A stretch of DNA of 9,107 bases from CAWJHE01 sp964614855 (GTDB lineage: Bacteria > Chloroflexota > Anaerolineae > Anaerolineales > UBA4823), in NCBI GenBank assembly GCA_964614855.1, contig CAZTMX010000114.1, forward strand, positions 1-9,107, in the 5' to 3' direction. The first letter of the stretch is position 1; every line of letters starts with the position of its first letter. Of this stretch, positions 1 to 7,381 are shown piece by piece. The notes under the pieces are model-generated. The model saw only the letters and a list, made by a program, of their open reading frames with translations, did not search any database and was not told the origin of the DNA. A program made the translations under genes and the position numbers.

Positions 1-257
1 TCAATTGGCTGAATACACTCGGCTGTAAGGCGGAATTATGGCTCGAAGCGGATGGCTCGCCAGCGGTTACGGATAACGGCAATTACCTGGTGCGCTGCTG
101 GTTTGAGCACGGGATAGCTGATGCCAGGGCACTGGATCAGGCGCTCACAAGCCGCCCGGGTGTGGTCGAACACGGCTTATTCATGGATATGGCAACTCAA
201 GTGATCGTCGCCGGTGTTGAAGGGTTAAGAATTTTGGAGAAAAATCCGCATGGTTAA
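1..257 (+). CDS. rpiA: Ribose-5-phosphate isomerase A, C-terminal part (5' end outside window)
   Basis: The open frame runs from base 3 to a TAA at 255-257 and gives the last 84 residues of the protein. RpiA interconverts ribose 5-phosphate and ribulose 5-phosphate in the cytoplasmic pentose phosphate pathway. Two conserved RpiA stretches are visible: V-T-D-N-G-N-Y, matching the family's TDNGN motif, and P-G-V-V-E-H-G-L-F near the C terminus, followed by the usual closing strand (V-I-V-A-G-V-E-G). The start codon and the catalytic N-terminal part lie off the window. The 3' end overlaps the rpe start by 8 bases, so the two are almost certainly co-transcribed and translationally coupled; both act on ribulose 5-phosphate, which fits that pairing. 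The call is firm even though only about a third of the protein can be seen. Confidence 0.9.
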   Translation, partial: NWLNTLGCKAELWLEADGSPAVTDNGNYLVRCWFEHGIADARALDQALTSRPGVVEHGLFMDMATQVIVAGVEGLRILEKNPHG

Positions 258-918
258 AATTGCTCCTTCTATTCTTTCGGCAGATTTCACAAATCTAGGC
301 GATCAGGTGCAGCAAGCGTTGGCAGCAGGGGCGGAATACATCCACGTGGATGTGATGGATGGTCACTTCGTTCCTAACATGACTATCGGTCCATTGGTGG
401 TAAAAGCACTTCAACCTATCGTCAGAGCTGGAAACGGCATGCTGGATGTGCACCTGATGATCGAACAGCCGGAACGCCTGGTGGCGGATTTTGCCCAGGC
501 TGGGGCGGATATCCTGACCGTGCATGTGGAGACCTGCCCGCACTTACACCGCACCCTCCAACAGATAAAAGAAATGGGTGTAAAGGCCGGCGTGACGCTC
601 AACCCGTCAACGCCACTGGTCAGCCTGGAAGAGGTCTTACCGGATGTTGATCTTGTTTTGATTATGTCAGTCAATCCGGGTTTTGGTGGGCAGGCTTTTA
701 TTCCAGCCAGCCTGGAGCGTATTGCACGCTTACGCAAGATGTTGGACGAGCGTGGTTTGGACTGGGTTGAAGTAGAAGTGGACGGCGGGATCAAAGCCTC
801 AAACGCAGCAAGTATTGTGCAGGCGGGGGCGACCGTGCTTGTGGCGGGTTCGGCGGTGTTTAATCGACAGCACAGCATCGCAGAAAATATTGCTGCGCTG
901 CGAGCGGCCTGGGGATAA
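250..918 (+). CDS. rpe: Ribulose-phosphate 3-epimerase
   Basis: This 222-residue protein has the normal length for the family. It interconverts ribulose 5-phosphate and xylulose 5-phosphate in the cytoplasm, in the pentose phosphate pathway. The fold is a TIM barrel and all signature motifs are present: APSILSADF at residues 5-13, HVDVMDGHFVPN at 32-43 (metal ligand H32, catalytic acid/base D34), DVHLM at 66-70 (H68), the phosphate-binding NPGFGGQ at 142-148, and EVDGGI at 176-181 (catalytic D178). The ATG at 250 is preceded by GGAG at 236-239, a somewhat long 10-base spacing, inside the end of rpiA. That overlap supports translational coupling. The gene ends in TAA. No clear terminator follows before the mscL promoter. 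Confidence 0.97.
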   Translation: MVKIAPSILSADFTNLGDQVQQALAAGAEYIHVDVMDGHFVPNMTIGPLVVKALQPIVRAGNGMLDVHLMIEQPERLVADFAQAGADILTVHVETCPHLHRTLQQIKEMGVKAGVTLNPSTPLVSLEEVLPDVDLVLIMSVNPGFGGQAFIPASLERIARLRKMLDERGLDWVEVEVDGGIKASNAASIVQAGATVLVAGSAVFNRQHSIAENIAALRAAWG

Positions 919-948
919 AAATCAGCTCGTTGAATCTTTCAAGGGAAA

Positions 949-976
949 TTGACACATCTGCTCGCTACTGCATAAT
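949..976 (+). promoter_or_regulatory. Sigma-70-type promoter for mscL
   Basis: A perfect -35 hexamer TTGACA lies at 949-954. A 16-base spacer leads to CATAAT at 971-976, five of six matches to the -10 consensus. It sits in the 142-base gap between rpe and mscL and leaves a 5' leader of roughly 75-80 bases before the mscL start. The leader ends in a strong Shine-Dalgarno. This suggests mscL is expressed independently of rpiA-rpe. It is a prediction from pattern only. Confidence 0.65.
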
Positions 977-1060
977 GTACAGTTAATGTTTTACTAATCT
1001 GACTAAAGTTGTGATAAGATTGCTCAATCAATTCTATCAACGAATTTCGGGAGGAAAATT

Positions 1061-1438
1061 ATGATTAAAGAGTTCATTAAGTTTATTCAAAAAGGGAACG
1101 TGTTAGACCTGGCAGTTGCAGTGATCATTGGCGGCGCTTTTGGCGCCATCACCACATCCCTGGTAAATGATGTCATCATGCCGCTGGTCGGTATCATCAT
1201 CGGTGGTGTTGATTTCACCGGAATGAAGCTGACAGTCGGCAGTGCAGAAGTGCTGTATGGCAATTTTATCCAGGCATTTGTCAATTTCCTGATCATCGCC
1301 TGGGTCATGTTCATGGTGGTGAAAGCCTTCAATTCAATGAAGAAGAAGGAAGAATTAGCTCCTGCCCCTCCGCCGGCTCCCAGCGCAGAAGAAACACTGC
1401 TGACCGAAATCCGCGACCTGCTGAAATCGCAGAAATAG
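1061..1438 (+). CDS. mscL: Large-conductance mechanosensitive channel MscL
   Basis: This 125-residue membrane protein opens a wide, non-selective pore when membrane tension rises, releasing solutes during hypo-osmotic shock. The N-terminal amphipathic helix and first membrane span match the family closely: F-I-Q-K-G-N-V-L-D-L-A-V-A-V-I-I-G-G-A-F-G from residue 8 on, then L-V-N-D-V-I-M-P-L-V-G around 34-44. The second span is at about 68-90. A charged K-K-K-E-E cluster follows, then a short Pro/Ala-rich linker (about 100-108) and a C-terminal helix (E-E-T-L-L-T-E-I-R-D-L-L) that forms the cytoplasmic bundle of the pentamer. The periplasmic loop between the spans (about 51-67) is short. The ATG at 1061 has GGGAGG at 1049-1054, which settles the start. 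The gene ends in TAG and is followed by an intrinsic terminator. Confidence 0.97.
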   Translation: MIKEFIKFIQKGNVLDLAVAVIIGGAFGAITTSLVNDVIMPLVGIIIGGVDFTGMKLTVGSAEVLYGNFIQAFVNFLIIAWVMFMVVKAFNSMKKKEELAPAPPPAPSAEETLLTEIRDLLKSQK

Positions 1439-1454
1439 TTCATCCAATTTGACC

Positions 1455-1491
1455 AAAAAGAGCTGGTCTTGATGCAATGCCAGCCCTTTTT
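1455..1491. terminator. Bidirectional intrinsic terminator between convergent genes
   Basis: The arms at 1455-1466 (AAAAAGAGCTGG) and 1480-1491 (CCAGCCCTTTTT) pair over 12 positions with a single A/C mismatch. The 13-base loop can itself close a TTG/CAA mini-stem. The A-tract on one side and T-tract on the other let the hairpin work on both strands: for mscL (+, ending 1438) and for the aminotransferase (-, ending 1533). Confidence 0.8.
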
Positions 1492-1532
1492 GATTTCAGA
1501 AGCTTTCCGCTTGTAGTTACTTCAGGGTTGGG

Positions 1533-2663
1533 TTACAAAATTTCCTTGAGCGCCGCGAGTAACAAGAGCACGTTTTCGGGTCGAGAAGAATAGCCCATCA
1601 GACCCACACGCCAGACTTTGCCTTTCAATTCGCCCAAACCGCCGCCGATTTCAATGTTGTAATCTTTGAGCAGGCGAGCGCGCACCTTCGCTTCTTCAAC
1701 ACCTTCGGGCACCCGTACAGTGGTCAGGCTGGGCAGGCGGTGTTCTTTCGCCACGTGCAGCGATAGCCCCATGGCTTCGATCCCGCTCCAGAAAAGCTCA
1801 GCAGTGCTCTGGTGGCGCGCCCAACGTGCTTCTAACCCTTCTTCAGCAACAATGCGCAGGGCTTCGTGCAAGGCATAGTTCATGGTGATGGGTGCGGTGT
1901 GGTGGTATGTCCTTTCGGCGCCCCAGTAGCTGCGCACCATGGTCACATCCAGGTACCAGTTGCTCACCTTACTGCGGCGTTTGTCCATGGCGGCTTCGGC
2001 GCGTGCTCCAAAGGTGATCGGGGCGATGCCAGGAGGGCAGCTAAGGCATTTTTGCGAGCCGCTGTAACATACATCGATGTCGTTTTTATCGACTTCAACG
2101 GGTACGCCGCCGAGCGATGTCACTGCGTCCACCACCAGCATTGCGCCTGCCTGGTGCACGACATCGGATATCTCTTTGATCGGTTGGCATGCACCAGTGG
2201 ATGTCTCCGCATGCACGATGCCCACCACTTTTGCGGGGAAGTTCTGCAGCGCGCTTTCTACATCCTGAGCCGTGAAGACCTCACCCCAGGGGATCTTCAT
2301 GGTTTGTACTTCAGCGCCGTAGCGCGAGGCCATATCCGCCAGGCGGTTGCCGAAGTAACCGTTGACGCAGATCAAGACTTTGTCGCCCGGCTCAACCAGG
2401 TTTGCCATCGAGGCTTCCATCGCCGCCGAGCCGGTACCGGATACGGGGATGGTCAGGCGATTTTCGGTCTGGTAAACATAACGCAGCATGCCCTGGGTCT
2501 GGTCCATGATTTCCAGGAATTTTGGATCCAGGTGACCCAGAAGCGGGGTAGCCATAACTTGCAGAACGCGCGGGTCCACCATGCTGGGGCCGGGCCCAAG
2601 CAACAGCCGCGGCGGGACATTTAGATGTTCAAATTTTTGCGGTTGGGTTGATAAATCGCTCAT
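1533..2663 (-). CDS. Class-V aminotransferase, alanine/serine-glyoxylate aminotransferase (AGXT) type
   Basis: This 376-residue PLP enzyme of aminotransferase class V (fold type I) is close in length to human AGXT (about 392). The likely reaction is amino-group transfer from alanine or serine to glyoxylate or a related 2-oxo acid, in the cytoplasm. Visible family marks are the N-terminal LLGPGPSMVDPRVL (about 21-34), the cofactor phosphate-binding SGTGSAAMEA at 75-84, D179 in VVDAVTS contacting the pyridine ring, the Schiff-base lysine K205 in YSGSQKCLSCPPG, and R352 in WRVGLMG as the substrate-carboxylate arginine. The start at 2663 has AAGGAG on the coding strand about 7 bases upstream. It is convergent with mscL and has its own promoter. 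Exact substrates (alanine, serine, possibly phosphonate-related acids) cannot be set from sequence alone. Confidence 0.9.
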   Translation of the reverse strand: MSDLSTQPQKFEHLNVPPRLLLGPGPSMVDPRVLQVMATPLLGHLDPKFLEIMDQTQGMLRYVYQTENRLTIPVSGTGSAAMEASMANLVEPGDKVLICVNGYFGNRLADMASRYGAEVQTMKIPWGEVFTAQDVESALQNFPAKVVGIVHAETSTGACQPIKEISDVVHQAGAMLVVDAVTSLGGVPVEVDKNDIDVCYSGSQKCLSCPPGIAPITFGARAEAAMDKRRSKVSNWYLDVTMVRSYWGAERTYHHTAPITMNYALHEALRIVAEEGLEARWARHQSTAELFWSGIEAMGLSLHVAKEHRLPSLTTVRVPEGVEEAKVRARLLKDYNIEIGGGLGELKGKVWRVGLMGYSSRPENVLLLLAALKEIL

Positions 2664-2696
2664 GGGATCTCCTTATAAATCGCTTTTGTTGTTTCC

Positions 2697-2726
2697 TATA
2701 TAACCACACTCTCAAATCACCGTCAA
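2697..2726 (-). promoter_or_regulatory. Promoter for the class-V aminotransferase
   Basis: Read on the - strand, TTGACG (complement of 2721-2726) is followed by an 18-base spacer and TATATA (complement of 2697-2702), which ends 33 bases before the ATG. It fills most of the 70-base gap after the TerC gene, and no clear terminator is visible there. Read-through from TerC may therefore add to transcription from this site. Confidence 0.5.
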
Positions 2727-2733
2727 GAAAGAA

Positions 2734-3507
2734 TTATGCCGTTCCGATGACTTTGTCATGATCTACTTCAACCGTATAGGGTTCATGCAGCTTGACCGGC
2801 TTCTGTTCAGCCTTGCGCACACGCAAATTGAGCATTTCGACAAAGACAGAAAAGCCCATGGCGAAGTAGATATAGCCCTTCGGAATGTGCTGGTGCAAGC
2901 CTTCGACAATCAGGGTGAAGCCGATCATCAACAAGAATGATAATGCCAGCATCTTAATTGTTGGATGCCGTTCTACAAAACTGCCCAGCGGACTTGCAGC
3001 AAAGATCATCACCGCAGCCGCGATGATCACTGCGGCGATCATGATCGCCAACTCGTTCACCATACCTACGGCTGTGATGACAGAATCGAGTGAAAAAACC
3101 ACATCCAACAGCAAAATCTGGATGATGACACCGGAAAAGGTGGCTTTTACCTTTGCGGACGAGTGTCCCTCCTCGCCTTCCAGTTTTTGGTGGATTTCAT
3201 GGGTGGCTTTCCACATCAAGAACAAACCACCGATGAGCAGCACCAGGTCTCTGCCCGAGATCGTAAAAATGGAGATGGTGAAGAGCGGTTTGGTGAGACC
3301 GATCACCCAGGAAAGAGATAATAGCAGGAGGATACGCGAAATAACAGCCAATGATATACCTGTTTTTCGTGCCTTGTCCTGTTGGCTGTGCGGCAGTTTA
3401 CCCGCCAGGATCGATATAAAAATGATATTGTCTACGCCCAGGACAAGCTCCAGGGCGACGAGCGTAATAAATGCTATCCAGCTCTGCGGGTCCGTGATCC
3501 ATTCCAT
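2734..3507 (-). CDS. TerC-family integral membrane protein (probable metal, likely Mn2+, exporter)
   Basis: This 257-residue polytopic membrane protein has about seven hydrophobic segments. It carries the two acidic membrane motifs of the TerC/Alx/YkoY family: the first around E20 to N27 (A-L-E-L-V-L-G-V-D-N), and the second at about 135-143 (D-V-V-F-S-L-D-S-V, with D135 and D141). Family members export Mn2+ and some help metallate exported enzymes; others are linked to tellurite resistance or pH response. The charged loop at about 105-122 (Q-K-L-E-G-E-E-G-H) is a likely cytosolic loop, and the tail after residue 230 is hydrophilic. There is no CBS or CorC domain, so it is the short form. A strong GGAGGA precedes the ATG at 3507. 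It stands alone between the Mo-enzyme operon and the aminotransferase. Family call firm, substrate inferred. Confidence 0.92.
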   Translation of the reverse strand: MEWITDPQSWIAFITLVALELVLGVDNIIFISILAGKLPHSQQDKARKTGISLAVISRILLLLSLSWVIGLTKPLFTISIFTISGRDLVLLIGGLFLMWKATHEIHQKLEGEEGHSSAKVKATFSGVIIQILLLDVVFSLDSVITAVGMVNELAIMIAAVIIAAAVMIFAASPLGSFVERHPTIKMLALSFLLMIGFTLIVEGLHQHIPKGYIYFAMGFSVFVEMLNLRVRKAEQKPVKLHEPYTVEVDHDKVIGTA

Positions 3508-3563
3508 GCTTCCTCCAAAAACGAACGAATTGTTGAGAGCTAAACCTGCCTCCCCAAGACCGT

Positions 3564-3569
3564 ATTATA
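3564..3569 (-). promoter_or_regulatory. Possible -10 element for the TerC gene
   Basis: The complement of 3564-3569 is a perfect TATAAT, placed just downstream of the preceding operon's terminator and 56 bases before the TerC start. No recognisable -35 hexamer lies at 16-18 bases, and that region is taken up by the terminator stem. I saw none of the structured leader expected of the Mn2+ riboswitch class found before some TerC relatives; the leader is only about 50 bases. Confidence 0.4.
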
Positions 3570-3582
3570 CAACCAGGGAGAT

Positions 3583-3617
3583 AAAAAATGCCGTCCGATG
3601 TTCATGGACGGCATTTT
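3583..3617 (-). terminator. Strong intrinsic terminator of the Mo-enzyme operon
   Basis: A perfect 12-base-pair stem (3585-3596 AAAATGCCGTCC with 3606-3617 GGACGGCATTTT) encloses a 9-base loop. On the - strand it is followed by a run of six T (complement of 3583-3588). It begins about 20 bases after the cytochrome b stop codon and ends that operon before the TerC gene. Confidence 0.9.
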
Positions 3618-3635
3618 GCGTTATGCTATTAAGGA

Positions 3636-4448
3636 TCAATCTGCTGCGGCTGGTTCTGTTTCTACCGGCTGGGGGTGGGTGATGGGTTCTGTGGTCTCTT
3701 GCATTACCTGATCTTCCCATTCCAACTCTTCTTTCAGCTTTTCCCAGTACCATTTTTCATGATGCGCCCGGGCATACCAGGCGGATACTTTTCCGCTGAA
3801 CATAGAGAAGAATGCTTCCTTTTCTTCAGGGAAGACCGCACCCATATAGACATGGATAATCACACCCGCCACAATGCCAAAAACCGAAGCCCAGTGCAGG
3901 GGTTGGGCAATTTGCTTCAAGATAGGTGGAAACACCTGTTTGTAGGTCATCACAATCCCGCTGCTCATGATGCCCAATGTGCCGACAATTACCAGGTAGC
4001 TGTAGAGCTTTTGACCGGCGTTGTATGCGTCTTGTGGCGGCAAGGGCACTCCTTTTTTGAAGCCCATCATCTGCAGCGGTTTAACCTTCAGCCACTCGAT
4101 ATCGTCTTTGTCCAACAGCATGCGTGTGGCGGCATAAGGGACAAAATACTTGCGAAAGCCGATCAGGACGTTAAAGCTGAGCACGAAAATCCACAGGAGA
4201 CCGATCGTATAGTGAAACTTGATCAAATCTGCTGGCCCGCCAAAGACATTGCGGAACGCTTCTTGCCACCAGATGGGCGCCAACCCCAGGCGCGGGGAGG
4301 AGATGATGGCGATACCGGTGGGCAGCAGCAGTAACCAGCTGGCTACATTAAACCAGTGTGTCAGGATGTTGGCCAGGTTGTGTTTTTTAATCTTCTTTTC
4401 GCGCAGCCTGCGGCGCTCTTCCAGGGGGATATCATGGTAACCGCTCAT
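3636..4448 (-). CDS. Di-heme cytochrome b subunit (FdnI/PhsC type) of the Mo oxidoreductase
   Basis: This 270-residue membrane protein of the cytochrome b561/formate-dehydrogenase gamma type carries electrons between the quinone pool and the iron-sulfur subunit. Four main hydrophobic segments are seen at about 32-50, 79-98, 150-168 and 183-205. Histidines suited to bind two hemes b are H31 (T-H-W-F-N), H79 (F-H-Y-T-I-G), H185 (L-H-W-A-S) and H199 (I-H-V-Y-M-G). The region S-A-W-Y-A-R-A-H-H-E-K-W at 222-233 is typical of FdnI relatives. The C-terminal tail is acidic and Pro/Thr-rich. I chose the ATG at 4448 because AGGAG lies 7 bases upstream. An in-frame ATG at 4475 would overlap the previous gene by 23 bases and has no better site. 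The stop is TGA with an in-frame TAA four codons later, so it is an ordinary stop. Confidence 0.9.
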   Translation of the reverse strand: MSGYHDIPLEERRRLREKKIKKHNLANILTHWFNVASWLLLLPTGIAIISSPRLGLAPIWWQEAFRNVFGGPADLIKFHYTIGLLWIFVLSFNVLIGFRKYFVPYAATRMLLDKDDIEWLKVKPLQMMGFKKGVPLPPQDAYNAGQKLYSYLVIVGTLGIMSSGIVMTYKQVFPPILKQIAQPLHWASVFGIVAGVIIHVYMGAVFPEEKEAFFSMFSGKVSAWYARAHHEKWYWEKLKEELEWEDQVMQETTEPITHPQPVETEPAAAD

Positions 4449-4452
4449 TTTT

Positions 4453-5193
4453 TTACTCCTCGAAATCTTTCTCACCTTCGATCAACTGCTTGGTGAAGTA
4501 GGCAGCCTGTACCAGGAAAGAACCACCGATGGCTGTAAAGACCAGCGGGACGACTACTTTCTTCCAACCCGTTTCCGCCAGGGTATATTGGGGATCACGA
4601 GGCAGCACGCTGCTGTGCATGACATCCCCGTTGATGTAATAAATATTGGGCTTGGTGTCGTGACCATCCTTCTGGTACTCCAGGCGCTGGATGGAGCTGG
4701 CGTTTTTTAGTGCGATGGACACATCCGAAGCGGGGTCGTTCAGATCGCCAAACAGGCGTGAGCCGCCGACACAGGTTGCCACACAGGCTGGTTTGAGACC
4801 CACTTCCAGGCGTTGGGCGCAGGCATTGCATTTATCTACCACACCGCGCTTCTCGTCCAGGTAACGCACGTTATACGGGCAGGCGTCTACGCAGAAACCG
4901 CAGCCGATGCAGGCTTCCTGGTCTACCATCACCAAACCACTTTCGCTGTCTTTATATGTAGCACCGCTGACGCACACCTCTGTACAGGGCGGGTTATCAC
5001 AGTGCATGCAGTTATACGGCACAAAGGTGTGGCTCAGGTCTGGGAAGCTGCCCTGGACGCCCAGGTCGTGCACCCAGATGCGTGTATTTTCCAAAGGTAC
5101 CTTGTTTTCCACGCTGCAGGCAACCAGGCAGGCGCGGCAGTCGATGCAGCGAGCGATATCGATGACAAAAGCGTAATGTTTCTTGTTTGCCAT
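4453..5193 (-). CDS. Four-cluster [4Fe-4S] electron-transfer subunit with C-terminal membrane anchor
   Basis: This 246-residue protein is of the FdhB/PsrB/PhsB/DmsB type. It takes electrons between the Mo subunit and the cytochrome b. Sixteen cysteines form four groups: C16-C19-C22-C26, C62-C65-C70-C74, C95-C98-C101-C105 and C122-C125-C137-C141, enough for four [4Fe-4S] clusters. A single hydrophobic segment at about 212-233 (V-V-V-P-L-V-F-T-A-I-G-G) would anchor it to the membrane, as in formate dehydrogenase-N beta. It has no signal peptide of its own and presumably travels with its Tat-exported partner. The gene starts 9 bases after the Mo-subunit stop and ends 4 bases before the cytochrome b start. 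The Shine-Dalgarno (AGAGG) is modest. Confidence 0.93.
   Translation of the reverse strand: MANKKHYAFVIDIARCIDCRACLVACSVENKVPLENTRIWVHDLGVQGSFPDLSHTFVPYNCMHCDNPPCTEVCVSGATYKDSESGLVMVDQEACIGCGFCVDACPYNVRYLDEKRGVVDKCNACAQRLEVGLKPACVATCVGGSRLFGDLNDPASDVSIALKNASSIQRLEYQKDGHDTKPNIYYINGDVMHSSVLPRDPQYTLAETGWKKVVVPLVFTAIGGSFLVQAAYFTKQLIEGEKDFEE
4456..4460 (-). promoter_or_regulatory. Ribosome binding site that fixes the cytochrome b start
   Basis: The complement of 4456-4460 is AGGAG, 7 bases before the ATG at 4448. It lies directly at the end of the upstream ferredoxin-subunit gene (its stop codon is at 4453-4455). This favours 4448 over the upstream in-frame ATG at 4475 and indicates tight coupling of the two genes. 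Confidence 0.75.
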
Positions 5194-5202
5194 GGCTGCC
5201 TC

Positions 5203-7377
5203 TTATGCTTTCTTGACCGAGACGAAAGTCTGGCTGAGCGCCTGGCCTCCGCTGATCGGGTCGACATAGGTAACATGCAGTACCGAGTCGCTGGCGCCTA
5301 CACCGTAGGCGGTGGTCAGTCCCTTGGACAGGTGACCGAAACCCGGCGTCATATAAACACAGTCGGGGCGGATGGCTTCGGTGACCTGCAGGGCAACCTT
5401 GATGCTGCCAACCTCGCTGCTCACTTCCACCAGCTGCCAATCGGATAACCCGGCTGCTTCTGCTGCCTGCGGGTGCATCCACAGGCGCGGCTCGTCCTGG
5501 TATTTGTGCAGTAACAGGTTATTTTGCGTGCCGAACTGGGTGTGCTGCCCCACCTTGCCACTTAGCAGATAGAAAAAGCCGGGTTTGGGTTGGGGCGGTT
5601 CCTCCCAGTTGGGTAACGGGTCGAACTTGCCCGCCTCCAGGGTGGTCGAATACAGCTCGATCTTCCCGCTAGGTGTGCTCCAGCGCAATTCTTCTGCTTC
5701 ACCTTCAGCTTTGTGCATCTGGTAGAAACCGTGCGTACGGATTTGAGCGAGCGAAACGCCCAGCGGCGCTAATTCCTGGTTGATGTAATCTTCCTCATCT
5801 TTGTACTGGAAGAAATCGCCCAGGCCCAGCCGTTCGCCGAGCTGTTTGAAGATCCACAACGCCGAGCGCGCTTCACCTTGCGCTTCGATCACTGGTTGGC
5901 GCAGGAAGATCTTGTCGCCCACGGGCAGCAGCGGGTCATAGCGCTCCAGGTAGGATGCCTCGGGTAGAACAACATCCGCAAACCAGGCAGTATCGTTCAG
6001 AATGATATCCACCACGGCGATGAAATCCAGTTTGCCCATGGCGTCCAGCGTGCGCTGGCGGTCCGGCAGGCTGAGCACAGGGTTCTGACGGGAGATGAAC
6101 CAGCCGCGTGCCGGGTAAGGTTGACCTTCGAGCATGGCTTCACGCAGCTGCTGGAAGATGCCCAGCTTTAATGGGACAAAGGGATACTTCCACGGCACGC
6201 CGTCCAGGCGCAAGGCGGAAACGCGCGGGTAGGGAGGTTGGGGTGGCTTGCCCAGCCCACCGCCGCCTTCGCCTTCTGCAGCGAAATGGCTGATGTTCCA
6301 GTTACCCATCAAGGCGTTGAGGATGGTGATGGCGCGTTGGGTAGGGAAGGAATTGACAAAATTGGAGGTGCGCCAACCGTTGTGCGCCAGGTTGTACGGC
6401 CTGGCGTCGCTGAACTCTTGGGCAATACGCCGGATCACAGCGGCGTCGATGCCGGTGATGGGCGCGGCCCATTCGGGGGTGTAGGAAGTTACTTCAGCCG
6501 CAAGCTGCTCAAAACCGCTGGTGTATTCTGCCACGAATTCTTTATCATAGCGCTCTTCGGCGATGATCACATTCAGCAAAGCTAAGTGAAAAGCCAGGTC
6601 GGTGCCGGGTCTAATCGGCAGCCACTCGCTTGCTTTGGAGGCAGTCTTGGTATAGCGCGGGTCCAGGTAAACCACCTTTGCGCCGCGGGCGATGGCGTCC
6701 ACCAGGTCAGAGGTCTCTGAAGTGGAAATAGCCTCGGTCAGGTTGCGCCCGGTGAGCAGGATGTAATTCACCTGGCTGTAATCCCTGCCGGGTTCTTCCA
6801 TCCCGTAGGTCATCAAATTTGCCACGATCATGGCGTTGAAACACAGGCTGCGCTGCGTGCCGTAATTGGGCGATCCAAACCCGTTGAGCAGGTTTTCAAA
6901 CTGTACCTGTGACAGGTTGTGGGTGGAAGAAAAGACCATGGCTTCCGCACCGTACTGCTCCTTGATTTTGAGCATATTCCTGGCAACCAAATCCAGGGCC
7001 TCATCCCAGGAGGCACGGCGGAATTTTCCTTCGCCGCGCTGACCGGCGCGCACCAGCGGGTAAAGCACGCGGTCAGGGTCATAGGTGTTCATCAAACCAG
7101 ATTGGCCGCGTGCACACAGCCTGCCGCGTGAATGGGGATGATCTGGGTTGCCGTCCAGCTTGACCACACGGCCCTTTTCGATTTTGGCCAGTACCCCGCA
7201 GCGCCAGACGCACATCTCGCACATGGTGGGTACATAGCCGTCGCCGTTGGGGTCATCGATCAGCGCCAGGGCGGCTTTAGCAGCTGGTGGGGCGTTGAAT
7301 TGTGCAGCCGCCAGCGCGCCTGCCGCAGCGCCTCCCATTTTTAGAAATTCTCTACGAGTGATTTTGGATGCAAGCAT
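5203..7377 (-). CDS. Tat-exported molybdopterin oxidoreductase catalytic subunit, PhsA/PsrA-like
   Basis: This 724-residue protein belongs to the DMSO-reductase family (bis-molybdopterin guanine dinucleotide; Mo or W). The N terminus is a clear Tat signal (T-R-R-E-F-L-K-M at 7-14, hydrophobic stretch, possible cleavage near A35), so the enzyme works outside the cytoplasmic membrane. C53, C56, C60 and C88 ligate the [4Fe-4S] cluster. C179 in R-S-L-C-F-N-A sits where sulfur- and polysulfide-type enzymes have the metal-binding Cys. It lacks the U/C-H pair of formate dehydrogenases. Later family marks are P-I-R-P-G-T-D (254-260), L-P-E-A-S-Y-L-E-R (471-479), S-G-K-I-E-L-Y-S (570-577), and a C-terminal cofactor-binding domain from about 600. 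With the cytochrome b and a YeeE/YedE pair next door, thiosulfate, polysulfide or sulfur reduction is likely but not shown. The start has only a weak GGAA site, 4 bases after the upstream gene. Confidence 0.92.
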   Translation of the reverse strand: MLASKITRREFLKMGGAAAGALAAAQFNAPPAAKAALALIDDPNGDGYVPTMCEMCVWRCGVLAKIEKGRVVKLDGNPDHPHSRGRLCARGQSGLMNTYDPDRVLYPLVRAGQRGEGKFRRASWDEALDLVARNMLKIKEQYGAEAMVFSSTHNLSQVQFENLLNGFGSPNYGTQRSLCFNAMIVANLMTYGMEEPGRDYSQVNYILLTGRNLTEAISTSETSDLVDAIARGAKVVYLDPRYTKTASKASEWLPIRPGTDLAFHLALLNVIIAEERYDKEFVAEYTSGFEQLAAEVTSYTPEWAAPITGIDAAVIRRIAQEFSDARPYNLAHNGWRTSNFVNSFPTQRAITILNALMGNWNISHFAAEGEGGGGLGKPPQPPYPRVSALRLDGVPWKYPFVPLKLGIFQQLREAMLEGQPYPARGWFISRQNPVLSLPDRQRTLDAMGKLDFIAVVDIILNDTAWFADVVLPEASYLERYDPLLPVGDKIFLRQPVIEAQGEARSALWIFKQLGERLGLGDFFQYKDEEDYINQELAPLGVSLAQIRTHGFYQMHKAEGEAEELRWSTPSGKIELYSTTLEAGKFDPLPNWEEPPQPKPGFFYLLSGKVGQHTQFGTQNNLLLHKYQDEPRLWMHPQAAEAAGLSDWQLVEVSSEVGSIKVALQVTEAIRPDCVYMTPGFGHLSKGLTTAYGVGASDSVLHVTYVDPISGGQALSQTFVSVKKA

Positions 7378-7381
7378 TGCT

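Noticed and set aside
928..948. Short inverted repeat TTGAA/TTCAA after rpe as a terminator
   Set aside because: The stem is only five A/T-rich pairs with no following T-run, too weak to call.
1866..2624. Long + strand open frame opposite the aminotransferase, and similar antisense frames such as 2885-3682, 3675-4334 and 4813-5448
   Set aside because: They mirror well-supported genes on the other strand, have no Shine-Dalgarno of note, and their products show no recognisable family features.
3508..3582. A Mn2+-sensing (yybP-ykoY type) riboswitch before the TerC gene
   Set aside because: The leader between the likely -10 and the ATG is only about 50 bases, and I see none of the expected multi-helix structure.
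3636..3638. The TGA ending the cytochrome b gene as a second recoded codon
   Set aside because: An in-frame TAA follows after only four codons, nothing conserved is expected there, and the nearby hairpin is a plain terminator with a T-run. It reads as a normal stop, which also argues against a general TGA reassignment.
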